Shown here piece by piece: positions 1-7,501 of a stretch of DNA of 41,677 nucleotides (the stretch's first letter is position 1; each line of letters starts with the position of its first letter). Source of the DNA: Syntrophobacteraceae bacterium (GTDB lineage Bacteria > Desulfobacterota > Syntrophobacteria > Syntrophobacterales > Syntrophobacteraceae); assembly GCA_003165235.1 (NCBI GenBank), contig PLSV01000382.1, forward strand, positions 42,214 to 83,890, written 5' to 3'. Made by a program: the position numbers and the translations under genes. The notes under the pieces are model-generated. The model was not told where the DNA came from. It was given only the letters and a program-made list of their open reading frames with translations, and made no database searches.

Positions 1-70
1 CTGCGCGGAATAACAGGCCGAACATTGTAATAGAGGCGGTTGATAAGCTTGCTTGCGATCACTTTGCGAT

Positions 71-1108
71 TCATCCTGCGTGTCTGTACAGTAACGATCC
101 GATGAGTTTAAAAATCGGAGCGGGAATTTTACGATAATATCCGTCGAAAATTCTGGAATCAGTATGTTTCAAAGTCTTTCCCGAAGGAATATCAAACCTG
201 TAATAGAGAACTTCGCCTGCCTCTGCGCCCCATCCGGTTTTAAATCGAACCAACCCGGCATTTTCCGGCTCGGTGCGCCCGAAGCAAAGCTCTTCGAACC
301 CGTTTTTCGAAAACCACCGGATCGCCTCCCACATAACCAGGTTGTTGGCCCGCAGGCGCTGGAATCTCAGGTCCGATGCGCCGAATTTGTAAATGCCCCT
401 TTTGCACGAATGAAGATAGACGGCCCCGGCAACGGCCCGCCCCTCATAGCGCCCAAGGACCGTAAAGCCTTTGCCCTTCGAGATCGCATTGCGGTGGATT
501 GCTCTAAAAAATCTATATGGCTGGGGAGGCGCGCCATGGCGATGTCGGGTAAGGCAATGCAGCCGGTAATACTCATGAAGGTCGCTTTCAAGGTCGGAAA
601 CGGCTATGCGAATTCCCGACTTTTGCGCCGCGCGGATGTTTCGCCTGGTGTTGGGTTTTATGCTGCTGAAAAGCAGTTTTTCCTGGCCGTGAATTTTCAG
701 AACATGCCTCAGATAGCTCCGATACGGCGCCGCGCCGTTTAAGTGCTTCGCTCCGCCTCGCAGTTCCAGGTATTTCCACCCCGCCCTTCTCCCGTATTGG
801 AGCACTTCGTCGAACACCGGGGGAAAACCGCCCTCATCGGACACAATCGGCTCGCAATAATCCGTAAAAGGGATGGAAACCCCCCTTTTGCCGGTAAGAA
901 AGCTTTCCACTCCCATTACCGGAATCACCACGGAGGGTTTCGCAGGTTTTGGTCCTTCGAAGCGCGTGAAGTAGAGGGGCCTGTACGAGTAGGATTCTCT
1001 CAATACGGCGGCCCAGTTGGACGAATGGAAAAAGGAGCGCTCCGGCATGGCGCCGATAAGGGTGTCCCAACCGGGATGAGAGATCGGGTCGATTATTTCT
1101 GTGGGCAT
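71..1108 (-). CDS. FemAB-like GNAT-fold protein of the XrtA/PEP-CTERM exopolysaccharide locus (copy 1)
   Basis: A 345-residue soluble protein with the layout of FemAB/peptidoglycan-bridge aminoacyltransferase relatives: an early 'FFHSSNWAAVL' segment, 'SIPFTDYCEPI' near residue 80, a basic 'NTRRNIRAAQKSG' stretch near 155, and a C-terminal GNAT half with 'GRYEGRAVAGAVYL' and 'ELCFGRTEPEN'. FemAB-like proteins are a recurrent partner of exosortase A/PEP-CTERM exopolysaccharide clusters; their substrate there is not known, and aminoacyl or acyl transfer to a surface glycan is inference. It is the last gene of the EPS block in this window and is paralogous to the next gene upstream, from which it is separated by 207 nt. 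The ribosome binding site is weak, so the start is only moderately certain. No signal peptide or membrane segment is seen, so it should be cytoplasmic. Confidence 0.85.
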   Translation of the reverse strand: MPTEIIDPISHPGWDTLIGAMPERSFFHSSNWAAVLRESYSYRPLYFTRFEGPKPAKPSVVIPVMGVESFLTGKRGVSIPFTDYCEPIVSDEGGFPPVFDEVLQYGRRAGWKYLELRGGAKHLNGAAPYRSYLRHVLKIHGQEKLLFSSIKPNTRRNIRAAQKSGIRIAVSDLESDLHEYYRLHCLTRHRHGAPPQPYRFFRAIHRNAISKGKGFTVLGRYEGRAVAGAVYLHSCKRGIYKFGASDLRFQRLRANNLVMWEAIRWFSKNGFEELCFGRTEPENAGLVRFKTGWGAEAGEVLYYRFDIPSGKTLKHTDSRIFDGYYRKIPAPIFKLIGSLLYRHAG

Positions 1109-1315
1109 TCTAAGAAATACTCACGGTATGCTATTCACCCGGTTTCTCATGACCCGCAGGATGCCCCAAACCATGAAAAGACCCGTCGGCTCTTTCTTAA
1201 AGCCACAGAATTGCACAGCGGAAAGCATGGGCCGACAGGCGCATGATGGGGAGGCAGGTCATAGACAGATCGGGGAGGGACGCGTCTCCGCGTCTCCACG
1301 TCCCCGTGTCCTTCC

Positions 1316-2371
1316 CTATCCCATGTGCCCGTAGCAAAACTCCCCAATCCATCTGGTTGTGAAATACGGGCTTTTTATAATGAGCCTGGAAAATAATCTA
1401 TATTTGGCGGTCTGCCTGAACCCTGCGCTTTTGGAGGACAACTCTTTAGGATAGAAAAACTGCGGAAGGCTTACCCTCTTCGTAGCCCACCTGTCCTTAA
1501 AGGCTATGAGCGAGCGGTTGCAAAGAGATGTCCTGCCAAAATCAAAGATCTCATACCCGTCACTGCAGGATAAGACGATCGCCGCCCAGAAAAGCAGATG
1601 GTTAGGGCTAATGTTGGAATAATTGTCGTCAGAGGCCGCAAATTCTACGGAAACCCGGTTCTTGTACTTCAATAGAATAATGCCTCCTACCGTTTTATCT
1701 CCATGATCCGCCAAAAGGAGCTTAAACAGCCCCCCCGGCTGGAACGTATTGCGCATAGCCTGGAAGAACCGCCATGGCTGCGCCAGCACACCGTTGCGCT
1801 TCCTGGTGGTCAGGTAGAGTGAAAAGAACCGCCGAAGATCTTCAATAGATTCTCCTTCCCTGATTTTCAGGTCGCTGCTGAGGGCCCGGTCAATCCTCTG
1901 TCTTACGCACGTCCGGTGAAAGTTCTTTCTTATCTGATCAATAGGTGACTTCAGGTCAATATAGTGATGAACGTAAGCATCAGTTCTTCCAAATCTGTCA
2001 TCTGACAACCCACAGGGCGACAAAGAGCGAATTTCGATGCTGCTGGTTTTCAGGCGATCTGATAGGTTGAAGACCCCGTCGAGCAAAAATCGGCATTCCT
2101 CAATTGAAGACGTGAGAGGGTCACACAGGGTGGTGAAAGGGATGCTCACGAGGCGGTTGCCTAAGATCCAGCTTTTCACTTCAAACACGGGTAAAGCAGC
2201 CCTTATACTATCATCCTCAGTAATGCACAAATAATAGCCCTTCTGGTGCCTGAAGCTTTGCTCCAGGACCTTTTTCCACCCTGAGAGATGATAAAACAAC
2301 CCCTTCGGATGCTCTTCCACGAACCGGTCCCATCGGGGATCGGTTTCCGGATCGATCTGAATCAGCGGCAC
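1316..2371 (-). CDS. FemAB-like GNAT-fold protein (copy 2)
   Basis: A second FemAB/GNAT-fold protein with the same landmarks as the downstream paralogue: 'LFYHLSGWKKVL', 'SIPFTTLCDPL', 'DLKSPIDQIRKNF', 'FDFGRTS'. Only these short motifs are conserved between the two, so this looks like an old duplication rather than a recent one. I place the start at a GTG (2371), 19 nt after the aminotransferase stop and preceded by AGGA. An ATG at 2419 is also open but overlaps the aminotransferase by 29 nt and has no ribosome binding site; it would add 16 unconserved residues. By context it acts in the same surface-polysaccharide pathway as the sugar-modifying genes upstream. The acyl donor and acceptor are unknown. 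Confidence 0.82.
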   Translation of the reverse strand: MPLIQIDPETDPRWDRFVEEHPKGLFYHLSGWKKVLEQSFRHQKGYYLCITEDDSIRAALPVFEVKSWILGNRLVSIPFTTLCDPLTSSIEECRFLLDGVFNLSDRLKTSSIEIRSLSPCGLSDDRFGRTDAYVHHYIDLKSPIDQIRKNFHRTCVRQRIDRALSSDLKIREGESIEDLRRFFSLYLTTRKRNGVLAQPWRFFQAMRNTFQPGGLFKLLLADHGDKTVGGIILLKYKNRVSVEFAASDDNYSNISPNHLLFWAAIVLSCSDGYEIFDFGRTSLCNRSLIAFKDRWATKRVSLPQFFYPKELSSKSAGFRQTAKYRLFSRLIIKSPYFTTRWIGEFCYGHMG

Positions 2372-2390
2372 GTCAATTCTCGATCCTGAA

Positions 2391-3608
2391 TCAACCCCTG
2401 GCTCTCGCGGGAGGGACATTCATAAAAGCGGCTATCAGCCCCGTTACTCTTTCGATCTGCGATTGCGTGAGGGTTGGTCCCATGGGAAGTGACAGCAGGC
2501 GCCCGGCAACCGACTCGGCGACCGGAAAGCTTCCGGGGCCGAGGTTCATCCACCGGTAGCTTTTCTGCAGGTGAAGCGGAATGGGGTAGTGGAGGCCCGT
2601 CTGCACACCGCCTTCGGCAAGGAGGGCCTGAATGGAATCTCTCTGAGCGGGCAGTTCCGTATGGATTACGTACAGATGATAAACCGGCTTGACCGAGGCG
2701 GCTTCGAAGGGAGGAAAGATGCCCCGGATGTTTGCGAGATTTTCGCCGTAGTGCGCTGCAAGTTCGCGCCTGGCTTCGTTCCAGTCCGGCAGGTATTTCA
2801 GCTTGACGCTCAGTATCCCCGCCTGTATCGCATCGAGCCTTCCGTTGTACCCTTCGATATCGTGGTGATACTTCCTGGTCTGGCCGTGGTCGCGGATCAT
2901 CCGGATCTTTTGCGCCATGGCCTCGTCGTTGGTCGTTACCGCCCCGGCCTCACCGCAGGCCCCGAGGTTCTTTCCGGGATAGAAGCTGAAGGCGGCGGCG
3001 GCCCCGATCGATCCGGCTTTCTTCCAGCACTTTGCGCGCTCCGAATAATACTCGGCCCCGTGCGCCTGGCATGCGTCCTCGATGACGATCAGTCCGTATT
3101 TTTCGGCCAACTCCACGATGGGGTCCATGTCGGCCGGCCGGCCGTAGAGGTGCACGGGAACGACGGCCGTCACCGGGCGCCCTGTTTCGCGGTGGATCGG
3201 TTTGCCGGACCTGCCGGTCTCGCATCTGGTTTGCAGGTATTCGCGGAGCTTTTCCGGGTCCATGTTGCAGGTGGATTCAATGATGTCCACGAAGGCGGGT
3301 TGCGCCCCGGCCTGGGAGATCGCTTCGGTGGTCGCGATAAAAGTGTTCGGAACGGTTATGACCATATCCCCGGCCTGGACGCCGGCGGCCATCAGCGCAA
3401 ACCTCAGCGCATCGGTGCCGCTTGCGACCCCTACGCAATGCTTCGTTCCGCAAAACCGGGCAAAATCGTTTTCGAATCCCTCCACCATCGGTCCGCCTAT
3501 AAAGCCGGCGGTCCTCAAAGCCGATCGAAAAACCCCAGCCAGTTCTTCTTCGAGTTCACGATGAAGCGTCACCAGGTCGAGGAAAGCAATGTCGCCGTTA
3601 TTTGCCAT
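2391..3608 (-). CDS. DegT/DnrJ/EryC1/StrS-family sugar aminotransferase (WbpE-like)
   Basis: A 405-residue PLP-dependent nucleotide-sugar aminotransferase. Seen directly: 'GVASGTDALRFAL' (phosphate-binding region) around residue 60, 'VIEDACQAHGA' with Asp178 that should contact the pyridine nitrogen, and the Schiff-base lysine Lys213 in 'SFYPGKNLGA'. Length is near the family norm of 360-400; residues about 128-148 form an insertion rich in charged residues. Its start overlaps the acetyltransferase stop by 11 nt, so the two are translationally coupled. With the neighbouring Gfo/Idh/MocA dehydrogenase and hexapeptide acetyltransferase it matches the WbpB-WbpE-WbpD set, which oxidises, transaminates and N-acetylates C3 of UDP-GlcNAcA. 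That exact substrate is inferred from the gene set. Confidence 0.9.
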   Translation of the reverse strand: MANNGDIAFLDLVTLHRELEEELAGVFRSALRTAGFIGGPMVEGFENDFARFCGTKHCVGVASGTDALRFALMAAGVQAGDMVITVPNTFIATTEAISQAGAQPAFVDIIESTCNMDPEKLREYLQTRCETGRSGKPIHRETGRPVTAVVPVHLYGRPADMDPIVELAEKYGLIVIEDACQAHGAEYYSERAKCWKKAGSIGAAAAFSFYPGKNLGACGEAGAVTTNDEAMAQKIRMIRDHGQTRKYHHDIEGYNGRLDAIQAGILSVKLKYLPDWNEARRELAAHYGENLANIRGIFPPFEAASVKPVYHLYVIHTELPAQRDSIQALLAEGGVQTGLHYPIPLHLQKSYRWMNLGPGSFPVAESVAGRLLSLPMGPTLTQSQIERVTGLIAAFMNVPPARARG

Positions 3609-4077
3609 CTATGGGCCTAAGAAATCTGGATGGGTTTCCCGCCACTATGACATTTGGAGCAACATCGCGGGTGACGACGCTTCCAGCCCCAACTATGGCG
3701 TTTTCACCAATTGTCACGTTGGCCAGAATGGTGCATCCCGAACCGATGCTTGCGCCATTTTTGACCAGGGTGGGTCCGGCTTTCCAGTCGGCCTCCGTCT
3801 GAAGCCTGCCCCACACATTGACCGACCGGGGGTAAGGGTCGTTTATGAAAACAACTCCGTGGCCAATGAAGACGTTGTCTTCTATCGTCACCCCTTCGCA
3901 GATGAAGGTATGGCTCGAAATCTTGCAGTTCTTCCCGACCGTGGCGTTTTTCTGGACCTCGACAAACGCGCCTATCGAGGTATTGTCGCCAATTTGACAT
4001 CCGTAGAGGTTTATGAATTTAGAAAGCTTGACGTTTTCGCCAAGCCTTACATCATCGGAGATGCAAAGAAAGCTCAT
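3598..4077 (-). CDS. Hexapeptide-repeat N-acetyltransferase (WbpD/WlbB-like)
   Basis: A 159-residue left-handed beta-helix acetyltransferase. Imperfect [LIV]-G-X4 hexapeptides run through most of the protein ('IGDNTSIGAFVEV', 'VTIGENAIVGAGSVV'), and 'FINDPYPRS' at mid-length is the loop typical of WbpD/WlbB-type UDP-sugar 3-N-acetyltransferases. The C-terminal 'VIVAGNPSRFLRPI' closes the helix as in the family. Its ATG overlaps the stop of the dehydrogenase in an ATGA arrangement, and its own end overlaps the aminotransferase start, so the three genes form one translational unit. Predicted reaction: acetyl-CoA-dependent acetylation of the 3-amino group made by the aminotransferase. Confidence 0.9.
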   Translation of the reverse strand: MSFLCISDDVRLGENVKLSKFINLYGCQIGDNTSIGAFVEVQKNATVGKNCKISSHTFICEGVTIEDNVFIGHGVVFINDPYPRSVNVWGRLQTEADWKAGPTLVKNGASIGSGCTILANVTIGENAIVGAGSVVTRDVAPNVIVAGNPSRFLRPIDGK

Positions 4078-5075
4078 AGGTAAACCAGTTCTCCCCTTTT
4101 CTTTAATGACTTGTCAGCCGCTTCGAGCATCTTCACTATCCGGTATCCCGAGTAGCCGTCATTGAAAGGTTTCTCGTCATTGACTATGCAATCGACGAAA
4201 TACTGGGTTTCAAGCCGCAGAGCTTCAGTCTGCTCCAGCTTGGGGGCCCACACATCCCCCGTACGATAGCTTACAAGCAGATCGTAGACACCCTCCCGGT
4301 TTTCGACCTCGACGCCTTTGTCATAGACTTTGATTTTTTCATCGGCGTCCAGATCGTTCCAGACCAGCATCTTCTTCTCACCCCCAACCAGGGTGGTGCG
4401 GACCTTCACGGGCGATAGCCAGTTCACATTCAGATGGGCAATGATGTGGTTCGAGAAATAGATGGTCGTGTAGGCCACGTATTCGTGAGCGGTGAAATGG
4501 TTTCCCCCGGTCGTAACGATTGCCTCTGGCTTCTCCCTGATAACGTGATCCATGATCGACAGGTCATGCGGAGCGAGGTCCCAGATCACATTCACGTCAT
4601 GCTGGAACAAACCGAGGTTGATCCTTATGGAATCATAATAATAAAGTGGTCCAAGGGTCCCGTCATCGATCAGCTCTTTGATCTTTTTAACTGCCCCGGT
4701 AAACAGAAAAGTGTGGTCGACCATTATCTTGAGGTCCTTGCGTTCCGCAATTTCGATCAGCTCCTCTGCCTGCGAGCTGCTGGCGGTGAAGGCTTTTTCA
4801 ACGAAAATATGCTTCCCGTTCTCCAAAGCCATCTTCGCCACGCTGAAGTGCGTGGAAACCGGCGTTGCAATTGCGATGGCATCGATAGAAGGATCGGAAA
4901 CAAGGGCCTTCCAGTCGGAGGTCTTTTCTATATCCGGGAAGCTACGCCGGGCAAGCTTTAAAGCTTCCTCGTTTGTGTCACAGATCTTCTCCACCCGGCA
5001 CCCCTCGGCCCCGTGGAAATTCCGGACGATATTCGGTCCCCAGTATCCCAACCCTATTACACCGACATGAACCAT
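4074..5075 (-). CDS. Gfo/Idh/MocA-family NAD-dependent sugar dehydrogenase (WbpB-like)
   Basis: An NAD(P)-dependent oxidoreductase of about 333 residues. It has an N-terminal Rossmann fold ('VGVIGLGYWGPNIVRNF'), the family 'EKAFTAS' segment (EKP-like; here EKA) around residue 95, and 'DLAPHDLSIMDHV' near 175 with the catalytic-region histidine. The start at 5075 is chosen because AAAGGAGG lies 5 nt upstream; the longer reading from 5102 would include the Shine-Dalgarno itself. It sits 44 nt after the sugar transferase gene and overlaps the acetyltransferase by 4 nt. The context suggests it makes the 3-keto sugar nucleotide used by the aminotransferase. WbpA (UDP-GlcNAc 6-dehydrogenase), which would supply the substrate, is not in the window. 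Confidence 0.88.
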   Translation of the reverse strand: MVHVGVIGLGYWGPNIVRNFHGAEGCRVEKICDTNEEALKLARRSFPDIEKTSDWKALVSDPSIDAIAIATPVSTHFSVAKMALENGKHIFVEKAFTASSSQAEELIEIAERKDLKIMVDHTFLFTGAVKKIKELIDDGTLGPLYYYDSIRINLGLFQHDVNVIWDLAPHDLSIMDHVIREKPEAIVTTGGNHFTAHEYVAYTTIYFSNHIIAHLNVNWLSPVKVRTTLVGGEKKMLVWNDLDADEKIKVYDKGVEVENREGVYDLLVSYRTGDVWAPKLEQTEALRLETQYFVDCIVNDEKPFNDGYSGYRIVKMLEAADKSLKKRGELVYL

Positions 5076-5119
5076 CTCTTCCTCCTTTAGGGAAATGCGC
5101 AAAGCATTCGCCTCAGTAT

Positions 5120-6313
5120 CTAAAATGCGCCCTTACTGCTGAAAACCGCCATGGGCGTTTTGAATAGAAGTTTTAAATCAAGCCATATGGACCAGTTTGT
5201 CATGTACTGGATATCGAGTCTCACCATGTCATTGAAACTCGTCCTGCTTCTCCCCTCCACCTGCCACAGGCCGGTTATTCCGGGTTTCATGTCGAGTATC
5301 CGTCTTCTGTGCCAGATATCATAGTCTTCGAGCTCATAGGGGATGGGAGGCCTCGGTCCGACAAGAGACATTTCCCCCCTGAGCACATTGATGAACTGAG
5401 GCAATTCATCGAGGCTCATCTTTCTTAGAAATCTTCCAATCGGGGTCACTCGCGGATCGTTTTGTATCTTGAAGATCTGCTGCTTCTCCGGGGCGCCATT
5501 CGCCGGTTTCGATTCAGAGGAGCGGATCAGGTCTTTAACATATTTATGATGAATTTCAGGGTCATTGTTTATATACATGGACCGGAACTTCAGGAACGTA
5601 AAACTTTTCCCGTATTGTCCTACCCGCTTCTGACGAAAAAAGACAGGGCCGTCCGAGGTAAGCTTGATCAGTGCTGAAATTAAGAGGAACAAAGGGGCGC
5701 AAGCTACTAACGCAATCATACTGCCCATTACATCAATGCATCTTTTCAGGATAAGGGAGCCCTTATGTGAAAAGCTGGTCTGCTTGAGATCGGGATAGAG
5801 CGTCAGGCTAACCGGGCAACCATCGCAGTTGTCCCTCTCGGGGAAAAGATAGATGGAAATTTCTATTGTCTTCATTTCCGCGGACGTCAAGCCATAAGAC
5901 AGATTGGTCTTCACTCTTCGGACAATGGTGTCTACCGAAGATTCGTGCTTCGTATCGCTTATTTCAGTAAAGATGATTCCTACCACCTGGTTCGCTTTAT
6001 ACCAGCCGAGCACATCGATGTCTCTTTTGGAAACGGCAAGGCATGATAGCACCCTTTCGATCAGGCCGTCCCTATCATCGGCAATGGATAACAGCATTAA
6101 GACAAAAGGCCTTTTGGATCTTTCAGTCCTCTTCCGCTCGAGTGCAAGAATTCTATTAAAAGTTTCCTCTTCCATAACCGAAGATGATGAATCAAGGTGG
6201 TAAGTAGTTAGTTCATTGGATCTTTTATAAAAAGAATGAGTGTTGCTCCTCGTCCTTGCTCCTTCACCCATTATTTTCCATTCATCACTGCCATACTTTC
6301 TTTTGGGTCGCAT
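5120..6313 (-). CDS. Undecaprenyl-phosphate sugar-1-phosphate transferase with a GGDEF-like N-terminal domain
   Basis: The C-terminal half (from about residue 165) is a bacterial sugar transferase: one hydrophobic segment 'VMGSMIALVACAPLFLLI', then 'FRQKRVGQYG', 'FLKFRSMY', 'DELPQFINVLRGEMSLVGPR' and 'KPGITGLWQV'. It should start repeat-unit assembly by moving a sugar phosphate onto undecaprenyl phosphate at the inner membrane. Unlike WbaP-type enzymes it has no four-helix N-terminal membrane bundle. Instead residues about 35-155 resemble a degenerate GGDEF domain ('FNRILALERKRTERSKRPF', 'DVLGWYKANQVVGIIFTE', 'EISIYLFPE') with no GGDEF signature. The start at 6313 has GGGAG 7 nt upstream; the frame stays open to an ATG at 6421, but that extension looks non-coding. 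First gene of the downstream half of the EPS locus. Confidence 0.88.
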   Translation of the reverse strand: MRPKRKYGSDEWKIMGEGARTRSNTHSFYKRSNELTTYHLDSSSSVMEEETFNRILALERKRTERSKRPFVLMLLSIADDRDGLIERVLSCLAVSKRDIDVLGWYKANQVVGIIFTEISDTKHESSVDTIVRRVKTNLSYGLTSAEMKTIEISIYLFPERDNCDGCPVSLTLYPDLKQTSFSHKGSLILKRCIDVMGSMIALVACAPLFLLISALIKLTSDGPVFFRQKRVGQYGKSFTFLKFRSMYINNDPEIHHKYVKDLIRSSESKPANGAPEKQQIFKIQNDPRVTPIGRFLRKMSLDELPQFINVLRGEMSLVGPRPPIPYELEDYDIWHRRRILDMKPGITGLWQVEGRSRTSFNDMVRLDIQYMTNWSIWLDLKLLFKTPMAVFSSKGAF

Positions 6314-6349
6314 TGTAAATCTCCCACTAAATCCAACTGGATAAATGTT

Positions 6350-6362
6350 CACAACTGTTGTG
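6350..6362. promoter_or_regulatory. 13-bp perfect palindrome upstream of the sugar transferase gene (possible operator)
   Basis: CACAACTGTTGTG reads identically on both strands around a central T. It lies 37-49 nt upstream of the chosen sugar transferase start, where a repressor or activator site could sit. No regulator is identified in the window. The inner CAACTGTTG also occurs near 14416, 19195 and 22629, so chance recurrence is possible. Confidence 0.3.
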
Positions 6363-6474
6363 TTTTCCAAACTATGATGATAGAGGCCGGGAGTGTGCTG
6401 GAGCCGACGCCCGTTCTTCAAAATTGAGGAATTTGGGAATTTCGGGAGCCTCTTGCAAAGGCCCTTGAGCTTCG

Positions 6475-6545
6475 TTTCTCAACGTCCACCCCGACCCCTG
6501 ATGTCACCGGGACGAGGGCTTTGTTGAGTTCTGCCGGAGGCTCGC
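6475..6545 (+). repeat. Short intergenic repeat E, copy 1
   Basis: Shares a block of about 60 nt with 7353-7412, including 'GATGTCACCGGG', 'GGCTTTGTTGAGTTCTGC' and 'GGAGGCTC'. The two copies flank repeat copy A in the same gap. No coding potential. Confidence 0.65.
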
Positions 6546-6560
6546 ATGTTAGATACCTCA

Positions 6561-7081
6561 GGCAAAGCCGGAGGCCTGGAAAACCGTGGACCGCTCAAAG
6601 CGGCTGGAGCCGTTGGCGCGCTTCATATTTTCCACGCGGCTAGTGCAGCGTTTCACAATTTCTTCCATATTTAAATGCAGTGAGTCGCCACCCCGCGTCA
6701 TTCCGTGTTTGAGTGCTTTTGAGCCGGAATCCAGAGAGTTCTTGAAGTATCGAAGATACTTAAGAAACGTAACACTAGAAGGCCGTATTACGTCACCCCG
6801 GCAGGTTTTAAGCCCGGGTCCACTGCTTTGATTTCTATGTAATCCGGCAAAACACCTGGATTCCGGCTCAAAAGCGTCGCCGGAATTACGACATCTGATC
6901 ATGGGCTTTTCGTTGAGTTTTAATACGGAGTAGGGGAGGGCTTTATGCCCTCCCTTGGCGCCCGATTTGAACGCGAGTCCGTATAAGCGGTCCACCATGC
7001 AAAACTTTCGTGCATTCCCGGAAATGTCAAACTCTGTGAGTCCGCCAGCAGAGTCGGAGGTTTACCCTGATTAAATCAGGA
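6561..7081 (+). repeat. Dispersed intergenic repeat, copy A
   Basis: Matches 34241-34669 in the same orientation in successive near-identical blocks: 6561-6639 with 34241-34318 (two visible differences in 79 nt), 6783-6840 with 34327-34383, 6860-6930 with 34388-34457, and 6971-7081 with 34557-34669. Copy A carries about 140 nt at 6640-6780 that copy B lacks. It contains the palindrome GGGAGGGC-TTTAT-GCCCTCCC at 6934-6954. No transposase gene or terminal inverted repeat is seen, so it looks like a non-autonomous or REP-type element. Confidence 0.8.
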
Positions 7082-7241
7082 AAATTGCCTGGCAAAACCC
7101 GCCAATGGGGGTCCCGGACTTGATCCTGGGATCTCGGTCCGAAGTTATGGACTAAGGACATAAGGCACCGGATTCTATATAAGAAAGCATTCAGGCTTCG
7201 CGTCTTCGCATAATCCGGTCATAATCTGGTCATTCCATTTA

Positions 7242-7281
7242 CCGCCTCTAGGCGGAAGATCCGCTTACCGGCTTTAGCCGG
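7242..7281. repeat. Pair of adjacent palindromes (REP-like)
   Basis: CCGCC-TCTA-GGCGG (7242-7255) is followed 12 nt later by CCGGC-TTTA-GCCGG (7268-7281). Two perfect 5-bp stems with 4-nt loops close together are typical of bacterial repetitive extragenic palindromes. They lie in the gap after the kinase gene. Confidence 0.55.
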
Positions 7282-7352
7282 AAGCTTCGCGTGAAAAAAA
7301 ACTTCCAGGCCCTAAAAGATAAAGATGTGGAGAGTTGCGAACCCAGCAACCG

Positions 7353-7412
7353 GTGAACGTCTGCCCGGACCCTGGATGTCACCGGGGCGACGGCTTTGTT
7401 GAGTTCTGCAGG
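7353..7412 (+). repeat. Short intergenic repeat E, copy 2
   Basis: Direct, slightly diverged copy of the block at 6475-6545; both are followed by related AT-rich sequence containing 'GAATTTG'. Confidence 0.6.
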
Positions 7413-7501
7413 AGGCTCTCGGGATTGAAGAATTTGCGAATTGGGGGAGCTTTAATCGTTTCAAGCTCTGAATCCCACAATTCGGAATTGCTCGATTCTT
7501 G

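Larger units (their letters stand above)
6314..7501. other. 1.2-kb non-coding gap filled with repeats, splitting the EPS locus
   Basis: No credible gene is seen here. The open frames in it have no conserved motifs, and several are reproduced at other intergenic sites because they lie inside repeats. The gap holds repeat copy A (6561-7081), two copies of a second short repeat (6475-6545 and 7353-7412), and two adjacent palindromes (7242-7281). It separates the transport/assembly genes from the sugar transferase and sugar-modification genes, so the latter probably have their own promoter. Confidence 0.7.

Noticed and set aside
6558..6998. 146-codon minus-strand open frame
   Set aside because: Lies wholly inside dispersed repeat copy A; copy B breaks the frame, and no ribosome binding site or conserved motif is present.
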